In this document: positions 20,014-28,807 of the stretch, one piece after another
How positions within the stretch are numbered: the first letter of the stretch is position 1
Layout: each line of letters begins with the position of its first letter
Notes under the pieces: generated by a model
What the model saw: only the letters and a program-made list of their open reading frames with translations
Databases searched by the model: none
Told to the model about the DNA's origin: nothing
Translations under genes and position numbers: made by a program
NCBI GenBank assembly: GCA_038143535.1
Contig: JAYQMD010000001.1
Span: forward strand, 1,550,001-1,614,000
Length of the DNA: 64,000 bases
Source: UBA7446 sp038143535
GTDB lineage: Bacteria; Bacteroidota; Bacteroidia; Flavobacteriales; Flavobacteriaceae
Reading direction: 5' to 3'

Positions 20014-23000
20014 TTGTACTTGTTAACGTAACCGTTGCAGTACGAGAAATATTTATACGTATCGTTTCAGAAACGGTTCCTGTACAAGGTGCTAGCTGAT
20101 CTGCTGTGAGCGTAAGTTCAGCAAATCCATTGGTAATGTCGGTAGTGTTTGGAGTATATGTAGTTACTGCAATGTTAGGGTTTGCAAAGCCAGGAGGGAG
20201 GGTATTATCGGACTCCTCCGATGCTGAGGTCCACATGAGATTCGTTCCATTGATGACAGACGCACCTACAGTGGTGTACGTTTCGCCTTCACATATGGTT
20301 GCGTTACTGCCTGCACTCACTACTGTAAGGGGCGTAATTGATATGGTAAGTTCATCAAAAACCTCGTCCGAACACGCGCCGTCTGCTTGTACTGTTAATC
20401 GAATTACAGCCTCTCCTGCAATTTTTTCTGCAGATGAAGGAGAATAGGTTGGTGTTAGGGTATCATCGTTAAAAAATAATCCTCCGCCAGCTGATGACCA
20501 AGCATAAGCATTATTGCTGTTCTCTATATCTGCTCCGGTAACTGTGAAGTCTTCACCAGCACAAATGGTACCGTTATTACCAGCTTCAACTATAGGTGCT
20601 TTATCAATGTTTATAATAATAGAGTCTGTAAAGTTTCCTGCACAAGGACCATTGGGGAAAGCCTCTAAGGTTAGGGTTACAGTTCCTGCATCAATATCAG
20701 CAGCACTTGGAATATAAGTTGGAGTTAATGAAGTTGGATTGTTTAAAGTACCGTTTGATCCAGAAGAAGTCCAAAGAATACTTTGAAAATTCGTTGTGGC
20801 ACCAGCAGAATCAATTTGGATTCCATCTTCACAAATAGCTAACTGATCAGGTCCTGCATCAACAATAGGTTGCTTGACTACTGTCAGATCAAATGAATCC
20901 TCAACAGTTGCAGCACATGAGTTATTGCTTGTTACTACAAGCGTTAGCGTAATGGTTGCGCCGTTTGCAATATCATTAGGACCAGGCGAATAAACAGGAT
21001 CTATAATATTAAAGTTGCTTAAAGTACCATCTCCACCATTTATGTTCCAGGAATAAGCAGATGCATTTGTTGCATTAACACTATTAATGGTGTAATCACT
21101 GCCTTCGCATACTGTTGCATTAGGACCCACATCAACAGTTGGTGTTGGATCTAGAGTTAACTCCATAGGGCTAATTGCTTTTGTTTGACAAGGGTCATTC
21201 GCATTTGCAGTTAGGGTTAGGGTAACTACACCCCCATTAGCTATATCGTTTGGACCAGGCCTGTAAACTGGTTTTAGAATTTGATTATTTGAAGCCCCTA
21301 CTGCAGAACTCCCGAATGTACCATCTCCAGACGATGTCCATACAAACGATGAATAATTATCAGCAGTAGCATCAGCTAAATAATACGTGTCTGCAGCACA
21401 AATTGTAGCAGGTGGGCCAGCACTTGCAGTAGGTCGGTCAATAAAATTAATTACCTTAACATCAATAGCTTGACTTCCACAATTATCGGCAGCTCTTGAG
21501 CCTGTGAGAGTTAATGTAACTTGACCCATTGCAATATCTTCAGCGGAGGGGGTATATGTTGGCTCGATTAAATCTTCATTTGTTAAAGTTCCATCATCTC
21601 CAGATGAAGTCCAAAGTAGAGTGTCATAGTGAGAAACTATAGCGTCATCTATAACAATTGGGCCAGAATTCTCACATAAATCTAAATCAGCTCCAGCATC
21701 AACCTGGGGATTTTTCGTGATGGTCAAAATCATCTCAGCAGAAACAGGTAATTGACACTCACCCTGAGGATTTACAGTTAATCTAAGTGTCACAGCTCCA
21801 ACAGCAATGTCTCCGAGGCCCGGGACATAAGTTGGTGTTAGTGTGTCATCGTCGATAAATTGTCCGCCTGAACCACCACTTGAAGTCCAACTAAAATTAC
21901 TATAATTTGTTGCTGAAACCATATCAGGGGTAAAAACCAAAGGGTCCCCTTCACATCTTACGACGTCTGGACCTAAACTTGCAGTGGGCTTAGGCTGAAC
22001 TATAATTTTCATTGTCTTTGTAATGGCTGCACCACACGCATCAACACCATTTGATGTGAGTGGATAAACTGTCATCGTAAGAATTAGTTAACCGGTCTCA
22101 GTTTCTGATGATTCGTAAGTGGGATTTAAAGTGTCATCATTTAAAAGCTCTCCGCTTTCACCAGCTATATCCCAAAGAATACTTGAATAATGCTCAGCTG
22201 TTGCATCAATAATTTGAATTGTCTCCCCCTGACATATTGTTTGATCTGGACCTGTGTCAACAATAGGTTTTTTAACAATATTAACAAGCATAAAATCAGA
22301 ATCATCGGCACAAACACCTCTACCCTGTGTGGTCAAAGTAAGTCTAACAACTCCATTATTAATGTCTTGCTGACTTGGTATATAAATAGGATTCGGAACA
22401 GTTTGGTCATTAAATGACCCTGATCCATTATGAGTCCACACAATGGATTTCTCATATAAAGAAGTTGCAGCCCCAAGGGTAACAGATTCTCCTTCACAAA
22501 TTGTTTGATCAGGTCCTGCATTTGCTACAGGTGCTCTATGAACATCGAAAACAACATCGTCAGTAGCAGGACCCTGACAAGAATTTAATGGCTGTGCCGT
22601 AATTGTAAGAGTGACCTCACCATTAGTTAGGTCATCTTCTCCAGGAGTGTAGGAAGGTGTAGATGAAGTGTTATTATTAAATATTCCATCACCAGATGAA
22701 GTCCAAAGTATAGATTCAAAATTTGAAGCTGATATATTAGCGAGTTGGTTTACCCCTTCACACAAAATTCCATCGGGTCCAGCATTAACCTCAGCATTTT
22801 TATTAATATTAATTCTTGAATCAGCCTCTTTTTCAGTTCCACATGCCTGATTACCAGTTACAATAACTTTAACATTTACAAAACCATTTGCTATATCCTG
22901 AGTGCCTGGTATATATTCAGGGGATAGATTACCCACGCCGTTAGTAGGGTTGAAAACCCCATCACCTAAAGTCTCCCATCGAATAGTTGAGTAATTGGAT

Positions 23001-24405
23001 GCATTAGCATTCAAAGTGATTCTTTCGTTTTCACATATTTCAAGTGGTGTTGGAATTGAAACTGAATGGGGCTGAGTGATAAAAATTGTTATTTCATCCA
23101 CTGCTGTAGTGCCACATGAATTATTTGATAATACTTCAAGTTTAAATGTTACCTCCCCATTTGCTATATCCGTCTCAGATGGTGTATAAGTAGGGTTTGG
23201 AATATTATATGCTGAAAGCAATCCAGCATTTGGAGTCAAAGGTGTCCATAAAATTGTTCCATTCGCTGTTGTTGATGTGATTTCCAATGTATCATCGCCG
23301 CAAATTGGGCTATCAACCGGTGCAATTGTAGCAATAGGTGAAGGCTCAATGAATAATTCAATTTGAGAAGTAACAGAAGTAGCTGAGCAAAAGTTAACAG
23401 ACGTAGCCTCTAAAAACAATACAACAGAACCATTAGTTATATCGTCAGTACTTGGTGTAAAATTTGGATTTAAAATGTTTGAGGCACTAAACTGATTTGG
23501 ATTTCCATTGGCCGTATACCACCTATAATTAACATCAGCATTATTTGGAATTGAGCTAGTTGCCTGATCAAGGGGGTAAGTAGTTTGTGTCTCACAAATG
23601 GTATCATTAGCCGGGCCTGCTGAAATAACAGGTAGCTGCTCCACTGTAATTATAACAGAATCAGTATTTGTACAGCCTGTTGCTGGATTGGTAACAGTTA
23701 AAAAGTACTCTCGTGTTGTAGTTAAGTCCGCTTGGAAAAGAGTTGGATCGGCTACACTACTGGTAAACCCTGCTGGTACAGAAGTCCAACTGTACTCAAA
23801 TGCTGGGTTCCCACTTCCACCAATTGAAATAGTCTCATTTTCACAAACAGTGGTATCATTAATTACCTCAACAGTTGGCAATGGATTAACTGTAATTTCG
23901 ACTTCGTTTGAGTTAGTAGCTCCATTATCATATGTTACAGTAAGCGTGTAAATTGTAGTTTGTGAAGGTTGCACAGTTGGGTTCCAAACGGTACGATCAG
24001 AAATATTTGTGTCTTCTGGCACAGATGTCCAAGCATATGAAGTTGCCAGAGGGTCAGAATCATCTCCACCTAAAACAGTTGTCTCATTTAAACATATAGC
24101 ACGGTCAATTCCTGTATCAGCTAGTGGAATTGGCTCAATAACAAAAGCGAAAGTAGGACTAGGATCCCCATCTCCAAATGAATTCCTTGCAAATACTGTA
24201 ACATCACCACTTACGGCTGTTTTGGAAATATTTACTATGACTTCATTGGTGCCAGCACCACTAACTATATCTACTCCAGATGGGAAGCTCCATTCATACG
24301 ATGTTGCATCAGAAACTTGAGCAACAGAAAATTGTACATTTTCAGTCCCTTGAAAAATTGTTTGGGTAGGTCCCGCTATAGTTGTTGGTGTTCCAGGAAG
24401 TGCAT
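14570..24405 (-). repeat. Array of about 32 PKD-like repeats with paired cysteines, plus flanking PKD domains
   Basis: Counted by the recurring 'ICEG..Y' opening, 'W(T/S)SSGxGTF' centre and 'TYTPGxxDIANGxVTLTLTA' segment. Each repeat is about 85-95 codons and nearly every one has one Cys in the opening and one before the last strand. DNA identity between repeats is modest, unlike the next array. A few less regular PKD-like domains occur at the N-terminal side (about 23600-24400), and one near 14590-14830. Confidence 0.75.
19943..22075 (-). CDS. Giant adhesin fragment: PKD-like Cys-pair repeats
   Basis: About 710 codons with seven complete repeats of the '..AGPxATICEG..Y..GATxxNxxxxxWTSSG' type (for example PTVDVGPNATVCEGSDYTIN). 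The fragment is in the same frame as the one upstream; the two are separated only by TAA at 22088-22090, at a position that is Gln or Glu in sister repeats (AxGQVTLTLT). At the other end the frame is lost at 19988-19989, where removing one G restores 'ICVTDTYTFPAGL', matching the repeat consensus. Both boundaries are therefore explained by single-base events. Confidence 0.75.
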   Translation of the reverse strand: MTVYPLTSNGVDACGAAITKTMKIIVQPKPTASLGPDVVRCEGDPLVFTPDMVSATNYSNFSWTSSGGSGGQFIDDDTLTPTYVPGLGDIAVGAVTLRLTVNPQGECQLPVSAEMILTITKNPQVDAGADLDLCENSGPIVIDDAIVSHYDTLLWTSSGDDGTLTNEDLIEPTYTPSAEDIAMGQVTLTLTGSRAADNCGSQAIDVKVINFIDRPTASAGPPATICAADTYYLADATADNYSSFVWTSSGDGTFGSSAVGASNNQILKPVYRPGPNDIANGGVVTLTLTANANDPCQTKAISPMELTLDPTPTVDVGPNATVCEGSDYTINSVNATNASAYSWNINGGDGTLSNFNIIDPVYSPGPNDIANGATITLTLVVTSNNSCAATVEDSFDLTVVKQPIVDAGPDQLAICEDGIQIDSAGATTNFQSILWTSSGSNGTLNNPTSLTPTYIPSAADIDAGTVTLTLEAFPNGPCAGNFTDSIIINIDKAPIVEAGNNGTICAGEDFTVTGADIENSNNAYAWSSAGGGLFFNDDTLTPTYSPSSAEKIAGEAVIRLTVQADGACSDEVFDELTISITPLTVVSAGSNATICEGETYTTVGASVINGTNLMWTSASEESDNTLPPGFANPNIAVTTYTPNTTDITNGFAELTLTADQLAPCTGTVSETIRINISRTATVTLTSTSAEICVTDTIHISSGIGNNRKCS

Positions 24406-25072
24406 TAACTATTACAACTCTTTGTGCTGTACCCACGTTACCTGCTTCATCTTGAACCGTATACGTAATCGTGTAAGAGCCAGGGTTATTAACATTTAAC
24501 ACTGAGTCCTTATCACTTGTAACATTTGCTTGTATTAATGCATCATCGTCTACATTGTCAGTAGCATTATAACCTGGCTCATTGTAAATATCTCCTTGAG
24601 TCAAATTGAATGGATTATCTCCACTTAGATTAATCACAGGCGCTTCAGAGTCGCGAACTACTACGTCACGTACGTTAGTTCCAGTATTCCCAGATGAGTC
24701 TGTAACTGTATAGGTTACTTTAAAAGATCCAGGGATTAATGTAGAAATATCACTTGCATCATTAGTTAGTTGTGCTGTTAAATCATTATCTACGTTATCT
24801 GTGGCTGTTGCGCCAGGGTCAAAATATGTTTCATTTTGATTAATTAAAAATGGGTTGTCTTCAAGAATCGTAATTACTGGGGGGGTAATGTCCCGAACTA
24901 CAACGCCTCTAGATATAGAGGTGGTGTTTCCTGCAGCATCAGTTGCTGACCAAGTGATTGTGTATGTCCCAGCAATCGCAATATTTAAATTACCTTGATC
25001 ATACTGGAGTAATTGTTTCAGTTTCGTCAACATTATCAGTAACATTAACACCAGGGTCATTATACGGTTCAT
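22088..25072 (-). CDS. Giant adhesin fragment: end of DUF5011 array into PKD-like repeats
   Basis: About 994 codons. After roughly 20 out-of-context residues it reads the end of the 14th DUF5011-like repeat and then two more (for example DNVDNDLTAQLTNDASDI). Next come three PKD-like domains without the repeat consensus and about six Cys-pair repeats. The change of domain class occurs near 24400, after VVIVNALPGTPTTIAGP. It ends at the in-frame TAA 22088-22090. The boundary with the N-terminal fragment is a frameshift between 24999 and 25020 (one extra or two missing bases). Confidence 0.78.
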   Translation of the reverse strand: MNRIMTLVLMLLIMLTKLKQLLQYDQGNLNIAIAGTYTITWSATDAAGNTTSISRGVVVRDITPPVITILEDNPFLINQNETYFDPGATATDNVDNDLTAQLTNDASDISTLIPGSFKVTYTVTDSSGNTGTNVRDVVVRDSEAPVINLSGDNPFNLTQGDIYNEPGYNATDNVDDDALIQANVTSDKDSVLNVNNPGSYTITYTVQDEAGNVGTAQRVVIVNALPGTPTTIAGPTQTIFQGTENVQFSVAQVSDATSYEWSFPSGVDIVSGAGTNEVIVNISKTAVSGDVTVFARNSFGDGDPSPTFAFVIEPIPLADTGIDRAICLNETTVLGGDDSDPLATSYAWTSVPEDTNISDRTVWNPTVQPSQTTIYTLTVTYDNGATNSNEVEITVNPLPTVEVINDTTVCENETISIGGSGNPAFEYSWTSVPAGFTSSVADPTLFQADLTTTREYFLTVTNPATGCTNTDSVIITVEQLPVISAGPANDTICETQTTYPLDQATSSIPNNADVNYRWYTANGNPNQFSASNILNPNFTPSTDDITNGSVVLFLEATSVNFCSATSVTSQIELFIEPSPIATIAPVDSPICGDDTLEITSTTANGTILWTPLTPNAGLLSAYNIPNPTYTPSETDIANGEVTFKLEVLSNNSCGTTAVDEITIFITQPHSVSIPTPLEICENERITLNANASNYSTIRWETLGDGVFNPTNGVGNLSPEYIPGTQDIANGFVNVKVIVTGNQACGTEKEADSRININKNAEVNAGPDGILCEGVNQLANISASNFESILWTSSGDGIFNNNTSSTPSYTPGEDDLTNGEVTLTITAQPLNSCQGPATDDVVFDVHRAPVANAGPDQTICEGESVTLGAATSLYEKSIVWTHNGSGSFNDQTVPNPIYIPSQQDINNGVVRLTLTTQGRGVCADDSDFMLVNIVKKPIVDTGPDQTICQGETIQIIDATAEHYSSILWDIAGESGELLNDDTLNPTYESSETETG

Positions 25073-28000
25073 TTTGATTGATAAACTCTGGATTGTTACC
25101 CTTTAAGCTAAGTACTGGAGGAGTTTGATCAACAACATTTACAGTCCTAGTGTTAAAACCTTGATTTCCAGAAGAATCTAAAACACTGTAGTTTACAGTA
25201 TACGTTCCAATAGCATCTATATCAATATCTGTATAATCTTTGTTAATAGAGTTTGGATTAATTACACCATCAATATTGTCAATAGCAGAAACTCCAGGGT
25301 CAACATAATTAGATCCCAATGCGGAATTTTGTGGATTGGGTGTGGTCACAGTAATTACTGGCGGGGTTTTATCTAAAATATTTACAGTTCTTGTGGCAAT
25401 AGCAGAATTTCCTTCGGCATCTTCAATAGTGTATGTTATTGTAGCTGAACCTGCGTTAGTTGTATCCAAATTTGTTGGGGAAGCTACTACTGGTCCTATA
25501 CTATTACCATTATCTGTTGCTGTAGCCCCAGGATCGTTGTAAACAGCTCCTTGGTCTACAGTATCTGGATTGGGTGGATTAACAGTAATTATTGGAGCCT
25601 CGGTGTCCTTAACAGTTACTGTTCTAGTTACTTGATTTGCTATGTTACCTGCAGTGTCTAAAGCATCATAATATATTGTGTAAGTATCAGGAATTGAAGT
25701 GTCAACGTTTCCTGATATTACAGCATTTATACTATTACCATCCACATTATCAGTTACTATTGCGCCTGGTTCATTATAAGTATTAGTCCCTTGATTGATT
25801 GTCAGTGGATTAGCACCGAGTAACGTAATTTCTGGTGGGGTTGTGTCTAAAATATTTACAGTTCTTGTGGCAATAGCAGAATTTCCTTCGGCATCTTCAA
25901 TAGTGTATGTTATTGTAGCTGAACCTGCGTTAGTTGTATCCAAATTTGTTGGGGAAGCTACTACTGGTCCTATACTATTACCATTATCTGTTGCTGTAGC
26001 CCCAGGATCGTTGTAAACAGCTCCTTGGTTTACAGTAGCTGGATTGGGTGGATTAACAGTAATTATTGGAGCCTCGGTGTCCTTAACAGTTACTGTTCTA
26101 GTTACTTGATTTGCTATGTTACCTGCAGTGTCTAAAGCATCATAATATATTGTGTAAGTATCAGGAATTGAAGTGTCAACGTTTCCTGATATTACAGCAT
26201 TTATACTATTACCATCCACATTATCAATTACTATTGCGCCTGGTTCATTATAAGTATTAGTCCCTTGATTGATTGTCAGTGGATTAGCACCGAGTAACGT
26301 AATTTCTGGTGGGGTTGTGTCTAAAATATTTACAGTTCTTGTGGCAATAGCAGAATTTCCTTCGGCATCTTCAATAGTGTATGTTATTGTAGCTGAACCT
26401 GCGTTAGTTGTATCCAAATTTGTTGGGGAAGCTACTACTGGTCCTATACTATTACCATTATCTGTTGCTGTAGCCCCAGGATCGTTGTAAACAGCTCCTT
26501 GGTTTACAGTAGCTGGATTGGGTGGATTAACAGTAATTATTGGAGCCTCTGTGTCAAGTACAATAACTGTTCTTGTTACAGTGACACTATTGCCAGCAGT
26601 ATCTTCTGCTGAATATTCAATAATGTAATTACTAGGAGTATTGATGTCAACAATATCACCTGAGATTGTTACTTGTCGGGTTCCATCTTGGTTATCAAAG
26701 GCTTCTGCGCCAGGTTCATCATAAGTAGTTCCTTGATCAATAGTTATCGGGTTAGTACCTAGTAATCTTATTACTGGATTTTCGGAATCGGAAACAACAA
26801 CTGCTCTTGTTTTGGGAATCGCATCATTGCCAGATGTATCAGTAGCTTGATATGTAATATTATACTGACCAGGTGTAGTGATGTCAACTGTCCCAGTAGA
26901 AGATGTTAAAATTTGAGTTTCATCATCAACATTGTCAGTAACCGTTACTCCAGGGTCATTAAAAGCCTGATTTTGAGAAATATTAAAAGGGTTATCTCCA
27001 TCAATTCGAATTACTGGTCGTTCGGTGTCATTAACAATTACTTGACGTGTAATTGTAAATGAATTTGAAGATGAATCTGTAACCGTGTACGTGCGCGTGT
27101 AAGTATTAGGAATGGCTGTATTTACATTTCCAGAAACAATAACATCACCAGTCATGTCACCATCAACGTTATCACGAGCGTTAAACCCTGGATCAATAAA
27201 CGTTACTCCTTGATTGATTTCTAGTGGATTAGCACCGAGTAACGTAATTTCTGGTAGGGTTGTATCTAAAACATTTACTGTTCGAGTGGCAGTAGCAAAA
27301 TTTCCTTCGGCATCTTCTATAGTGTATGTTATTGTAGCTGGACCTGCGTTAGATGTATCCAAATTTGTTGGGGAAGCTACTACTGGTCCTATACTATTAC
27401 CATTATCTGTTGCTGTAGCCCCAGGATCGTTGTAAACAGCTCCTTGGTTTACAGTAGCTGGATTGGGTGGATTAACAGTAATTATTGGAGCCTCGGTGTC
27501 AAGCACAATTACTGTTCTAATTGCAGAACCCTGATTTCCAGCAGCATCATCAACAGTGTAGATTACTGAATATGTACCAGGAATATTTTCATTAATATTT
27601 GTAGAGCCTGTAGATTGAACCTGATCAGAAATATTACCATTAAAGTTATCGAATGCGGTTGCAGCTGGGTTTGGATCAATGTAAGTGGTCCCTTGATTGA
27701 TTTCCAGTGGATTAGCACCGAGTAACGTAATTTCTGGTGGGGTTGTGTCTAAAATATTTACAGTTCTAGTGGCAGTAGCAAAATTTCCTTCGGCATCTTC
27801 AATAGTGTATGTTATTGTAGCTGAACCTGCGTTAGTTGTATCCAAATTTGTTGAGGAAGCTAATACTGGTCCTATACTATTACCATTATCTGTTGCTGTA
27901 GCCCCAGGATCGCTATAAACAGATCCTTGGCTTACAGTATCTGGATTGGGTGGATTAACAGTAATTATTGGAGCCTCGGTGTCTTTAACAGTTAATGTTC

Positions 28001-28230
28001 TTGTTTTTTGTTGAGCAGCGCCATTAGCATCAGAAACATCATAAGTAATGGCATATATTCCTGGGACATTAATAGGGTCACCCACATTTCCCCATTCGTA
28101 AAAAACAATAACACTATTAGATATATCAACCCCATTAAAGTCAAAAGCATTATAACCAGGTTCTGTATAAGTTTGGCCTTGATCAATTGAAATATCTGCA
28201 GGGCCAGCTAAAAAGATTTCAGGCGGATCG
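24405..28230 (-). repeat. Array of 16 DUF5011-like Ig repeats
   Basis: Sixteen repeats of about 78 codons, counted by the recurring 'DPGATATDN' and 'RTVxVLDTT/E' landmarks. Two alternating subtypes are visible: 'APIITVNPPNPATVNQGAVY' and 'PPEITLLGANPLTINQGTNTY'. Pairs at about 25320-25795, 25795-26269 and 26269-26545 are almost identical over a 474-nt period, while the outer repeats are diverged. No cysteines occur in this part. Confidence 0.8.
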
Positions 28231-28331
28231 TTTTGGGCATGAGTATAACTACTAACGCCAAATACCGATAAAAGTATTGCCAAGAAATAAATTAGTTTTC
28301 GCACTAATTCAATAGCTTTGGGTGCATGCAT
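24999..28331 (-). CDS. Giant adhesin N-terminal fragment: signal peptide and DUF5011-like repeats
   Basis: This is the true 5' end of the giant gene. The ATG at 28331 is followed by a Sec signal peptide (MHAPKAIELVRKLIYF, hydrophobic core LAILLSVFGVSSY, predicted cleavage after THAQ near residue 33). Fourteen DUF5011-like Ig repeats of about 78 aa follow, each with 'PPEITLLGANPLxINQGxxYxDPGAxAxDNxDG', a 'PGTYTITYTVxDxxGNxAxxxRTVxVxDTE' end and no cysteine. Such repeats are common stalk modules of bacterial surface proteins. Pairs of repeats are near-identical in DNA with a 474-nt period. The frame breaks near 25001 within repeat 14. A possible -7 box lies about 20 nt upstream. Confidence 0.88.
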   Translation of the reverse strand: MHAPKAIELVRKLIYFLAILLSVFGVSSYTHAQNDPPEIFLAGPADISIDQGQTYTEPGYNAFDFNGVDISNSVIVFYEWGNVGDPINVPGIYAITYDVSDANGAAQQKTRTLTVKDTEAPIITVNPPNPDTVSQGSVYSDPGATATDNGNSIGPVLASSTNLDTTNAGSATITYTIEDAEGNFATATRTVNILDTTPPEITLLGANPLEINQGTTYIDPNPAATAFDNFNGNISDQVQSTGSTNINENIPGTYSVIYTVDDAAGNQGSAIRTVIVLDTEAPIITVNPPNPATVNQGAVYNDPGATATDNGNSIGPVVASPTNLDTSNAGPATITYTIEDAEGNFATATRTVNVLDTTLPEITLLGANPLEINQGVTFIDPGFNARDNVDGDMTGDVIVSGNVNTAIPNTYTRTYTVTDSSSNSFTITRQVIVNDTERPVIRIDGDNPFNISQNQAFNDPGVTVTDNVDDETQILTSSTGTVDITTPGQYNITYQATDTSGNDAIPKTRAVVVSDSENPVIRLLGTNPITIDQGTTYDEPGAEAFDNQDGTRQVTISGDIVDINTPSNYIIEYSAEDTAGNSVTVTRTVIVLDTEAPIITVNPPNPATVNQGAVYNDPGATATDNGNSIGPVVASPTNLDTTNAGSATITYTIEDAEGNSAIATRTVNILDTTPPEITLLGANPLTINQGTNTYNEPGAIVIDNVDGNSINAVISGNVDTSIPDTYTIYYDALDTAGNIANQVTRTVTVKDTEAPIITVNPPNPATVNQGAVYNDPGATATDNGNSIGPVVASPTNLDTTNAGSATITYTIEDAEGNSAIATRTVNILDTTPPEITLLGANPLTINQGTNTYNEPGAIVTDNVDGNSINAVISGNVDTSIPDTYTIYYDALDTAGNIANQVTRTVTVKDTEAPIITVNPPNPDTVDQGAVYNDPGATATDNGNSIGPVVASPTNLDTTNAGSATITYTIEDAEGNSAIATRTVNILDKTPPVITVTTPNPQNSALGSNYVDPGVSAIDNIDGVINPNSINKDYTDIDIDAIGTYTVNYSVLDSSGNQGFNTRTVNVVDQTPPVLSLKGNNPEFINQNEPYNDPGVNVTDNVDETETITPV
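25320..26545 (-). repeat. 474-nt near-identical tandem of DUF5011 pairs
   Basis: The block around 'gttcttgtggcaatagcaga' recurs at about 25388, 25862 and 26336, an exact 474-nt (158-codon) period with near-complete identity. A fourth and fifth, more diverged, copy lie near 27285 and 27768. Confidence 0.85.
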
Positions 28332-28349
28332 TTATTAACATGTTATAAA

Positions 28350-28357
28350 CAAATATA
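28350..28357 (-). promoter_or_regulatory. Putative -7 box (TATATTTG) of the giant adhesin gene
   Basis: Read on the minus strand, TATATTTG matches the Bacteroidota -7 consensus TAnnTTTG exactly and lies about 20 nt before the ATG at 28331, implying a very short leader. I do not see a well-spaced -33 TTTG, so this is tentative. Confidence 0.4.
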
Positions 28358-28592
28358 CAAAGTCTGTAAAAGAAACTATTGGATATTTCAAAAAAATTAA
28401 AGGTTTATCTCATGGAAAGGGGTGGATTAATTCATTTATTAAACAAAAAAATTAAATGGAAAACTTTAGTTTAATAAATAATGTAAACTTGAGGAACAGC
28501 TCTTTTGGACATGGAAAAATATGAGCAGTAAATATCAAATTGCTACTTTTATATGCTTCTTTAATTCCTTAAATTAGTGCCAAAATAAAAAT

Positions 28593-28724
28593 ATGTCTAG
28601 TAAGTTTTTTGGCAACAGTTTAAATAAAAGAATTTCTGAAAAAAAGGAGGTTAAACAAAAAATGTCTAATAAAAATAACAAGCCTAAAGCTTCGGGTGTT
28701 AGAAAAACGGGGCGAGGCAATTAA
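28593..28724 (+). CDS. Small basic protein of 43 aa, unknown
   Basis: An ATG at 28593 opens 43 codons beginning MSSKFFGNSL and ending ASGVRKTGRGN, rich in Lys, Arg and Asn with no hydrophobic segment. An internal ATG at 28662 (MSNKNNKPKASGVRK) sits 11 nt after an AGGAGG sequence, an unusually good Shine-Dalgarno match for this phylum, so a 20-aa product is an alternative. It is the only coding-like element in the 476-nt space between the adhesin start and 28808. The basic composition suggests nucleic-acid or ribosome contact, but no family is recognised and it may not be a gene. Confidence 0.35.
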   Translation: MSSKFFGNSLNKRISEKKEVKQKMSNKNNKPKASGVRKTGRGN

Positions 28725-28780
28725 TCTAAAATGGAGCCTTTTTATATTCGATTACGCAACTTTTATTTATGTGAACTTAG

Positions 28781-28798
28781 AACATTCAAAAGAATGTT
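28781..28798. promoter_or_regulatory. Perfect 7-bp inverted repeat upstream of the DUF2834 gene
   Basis: AACATTC-aaaa-GAATGTT ends 9 nt before the ATG at 28808. It could be an operator or an mRNA hairpin covering the start region. There is no T-tract, so it is not a standard terminator. Confidence 0.35.
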
Positions 28799-28807
28799 AA
28801 ATATCAA

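Larger units (their letters stand above)
1..28331 (-). other. Giant modular surface adhesin locus (reconstructed, continues past left edge)
   Basis: All minus-strand reading frames from the start codon at 28331 to position 1 join into one protein of at least about 9,440 codons if nine local breaks are repaired. Order: signal peptide, 16 DUF5011-like repeats, a few PKD-like domains, about 32 repeats with an 'ICEG..Y' opening and a second Cys near the end, about 31 'GGATG/GLP.G/ISGT' modules, then beta repeats carrying TSP3-like acidic loops, then the start of a SprB-like domain. Breaks: 310-313, near 8463, 8818-8821, 10320-10700, 11716/11717, 13480-13482, 19988-19989, 22088-22090 and 24999-25020. 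No catalytic domain is visible. The domain types are those of T9SS-secreted adhesins such as SprB-like proteins of Flavobacteriia; the sorting domain would be beyond the window. Function as adhesin is inferred. Confidence 0.85.

Noticed and set aside
13769..20717. Plus-strand ORFs of 60-166 codons across the adhesin
   Set aside because: Antisense to long, clearly coding minus-strand frames with repeat structure; composition follows the opposite strand.
25336..27918. Repeated plus-strand ORFs of about 68-73 codons inside the DUF5011 array
   Set aside because: They are antisense shadows of the near-identical minus-strand repeats; they recur only because the repeats do and have no start context or family resemblance.
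1..28331. Programmed ribosomal frameshifting as explanation of the adhesin breaks
   Set aside because: The breaks go in different directions, lack slippery heptamers, include two plain stops, and coincide with differences from intact sister copies.
1..28331. True pseudogene decay of the adhesin
   Set aside because: Frames between breaks are clean over kilobases and the same kind of error hits atpA and purD; decay is not excluded for the TAA at 22088 but is not the best overall reading.
28593..28724. Ribosomal protein THX/bS22-like assignment of the basic micro-ORF
   Set aside because: Size and charge fit but the characteristic KGxxKxxxGKI...G core is absent, so no family is assigned.
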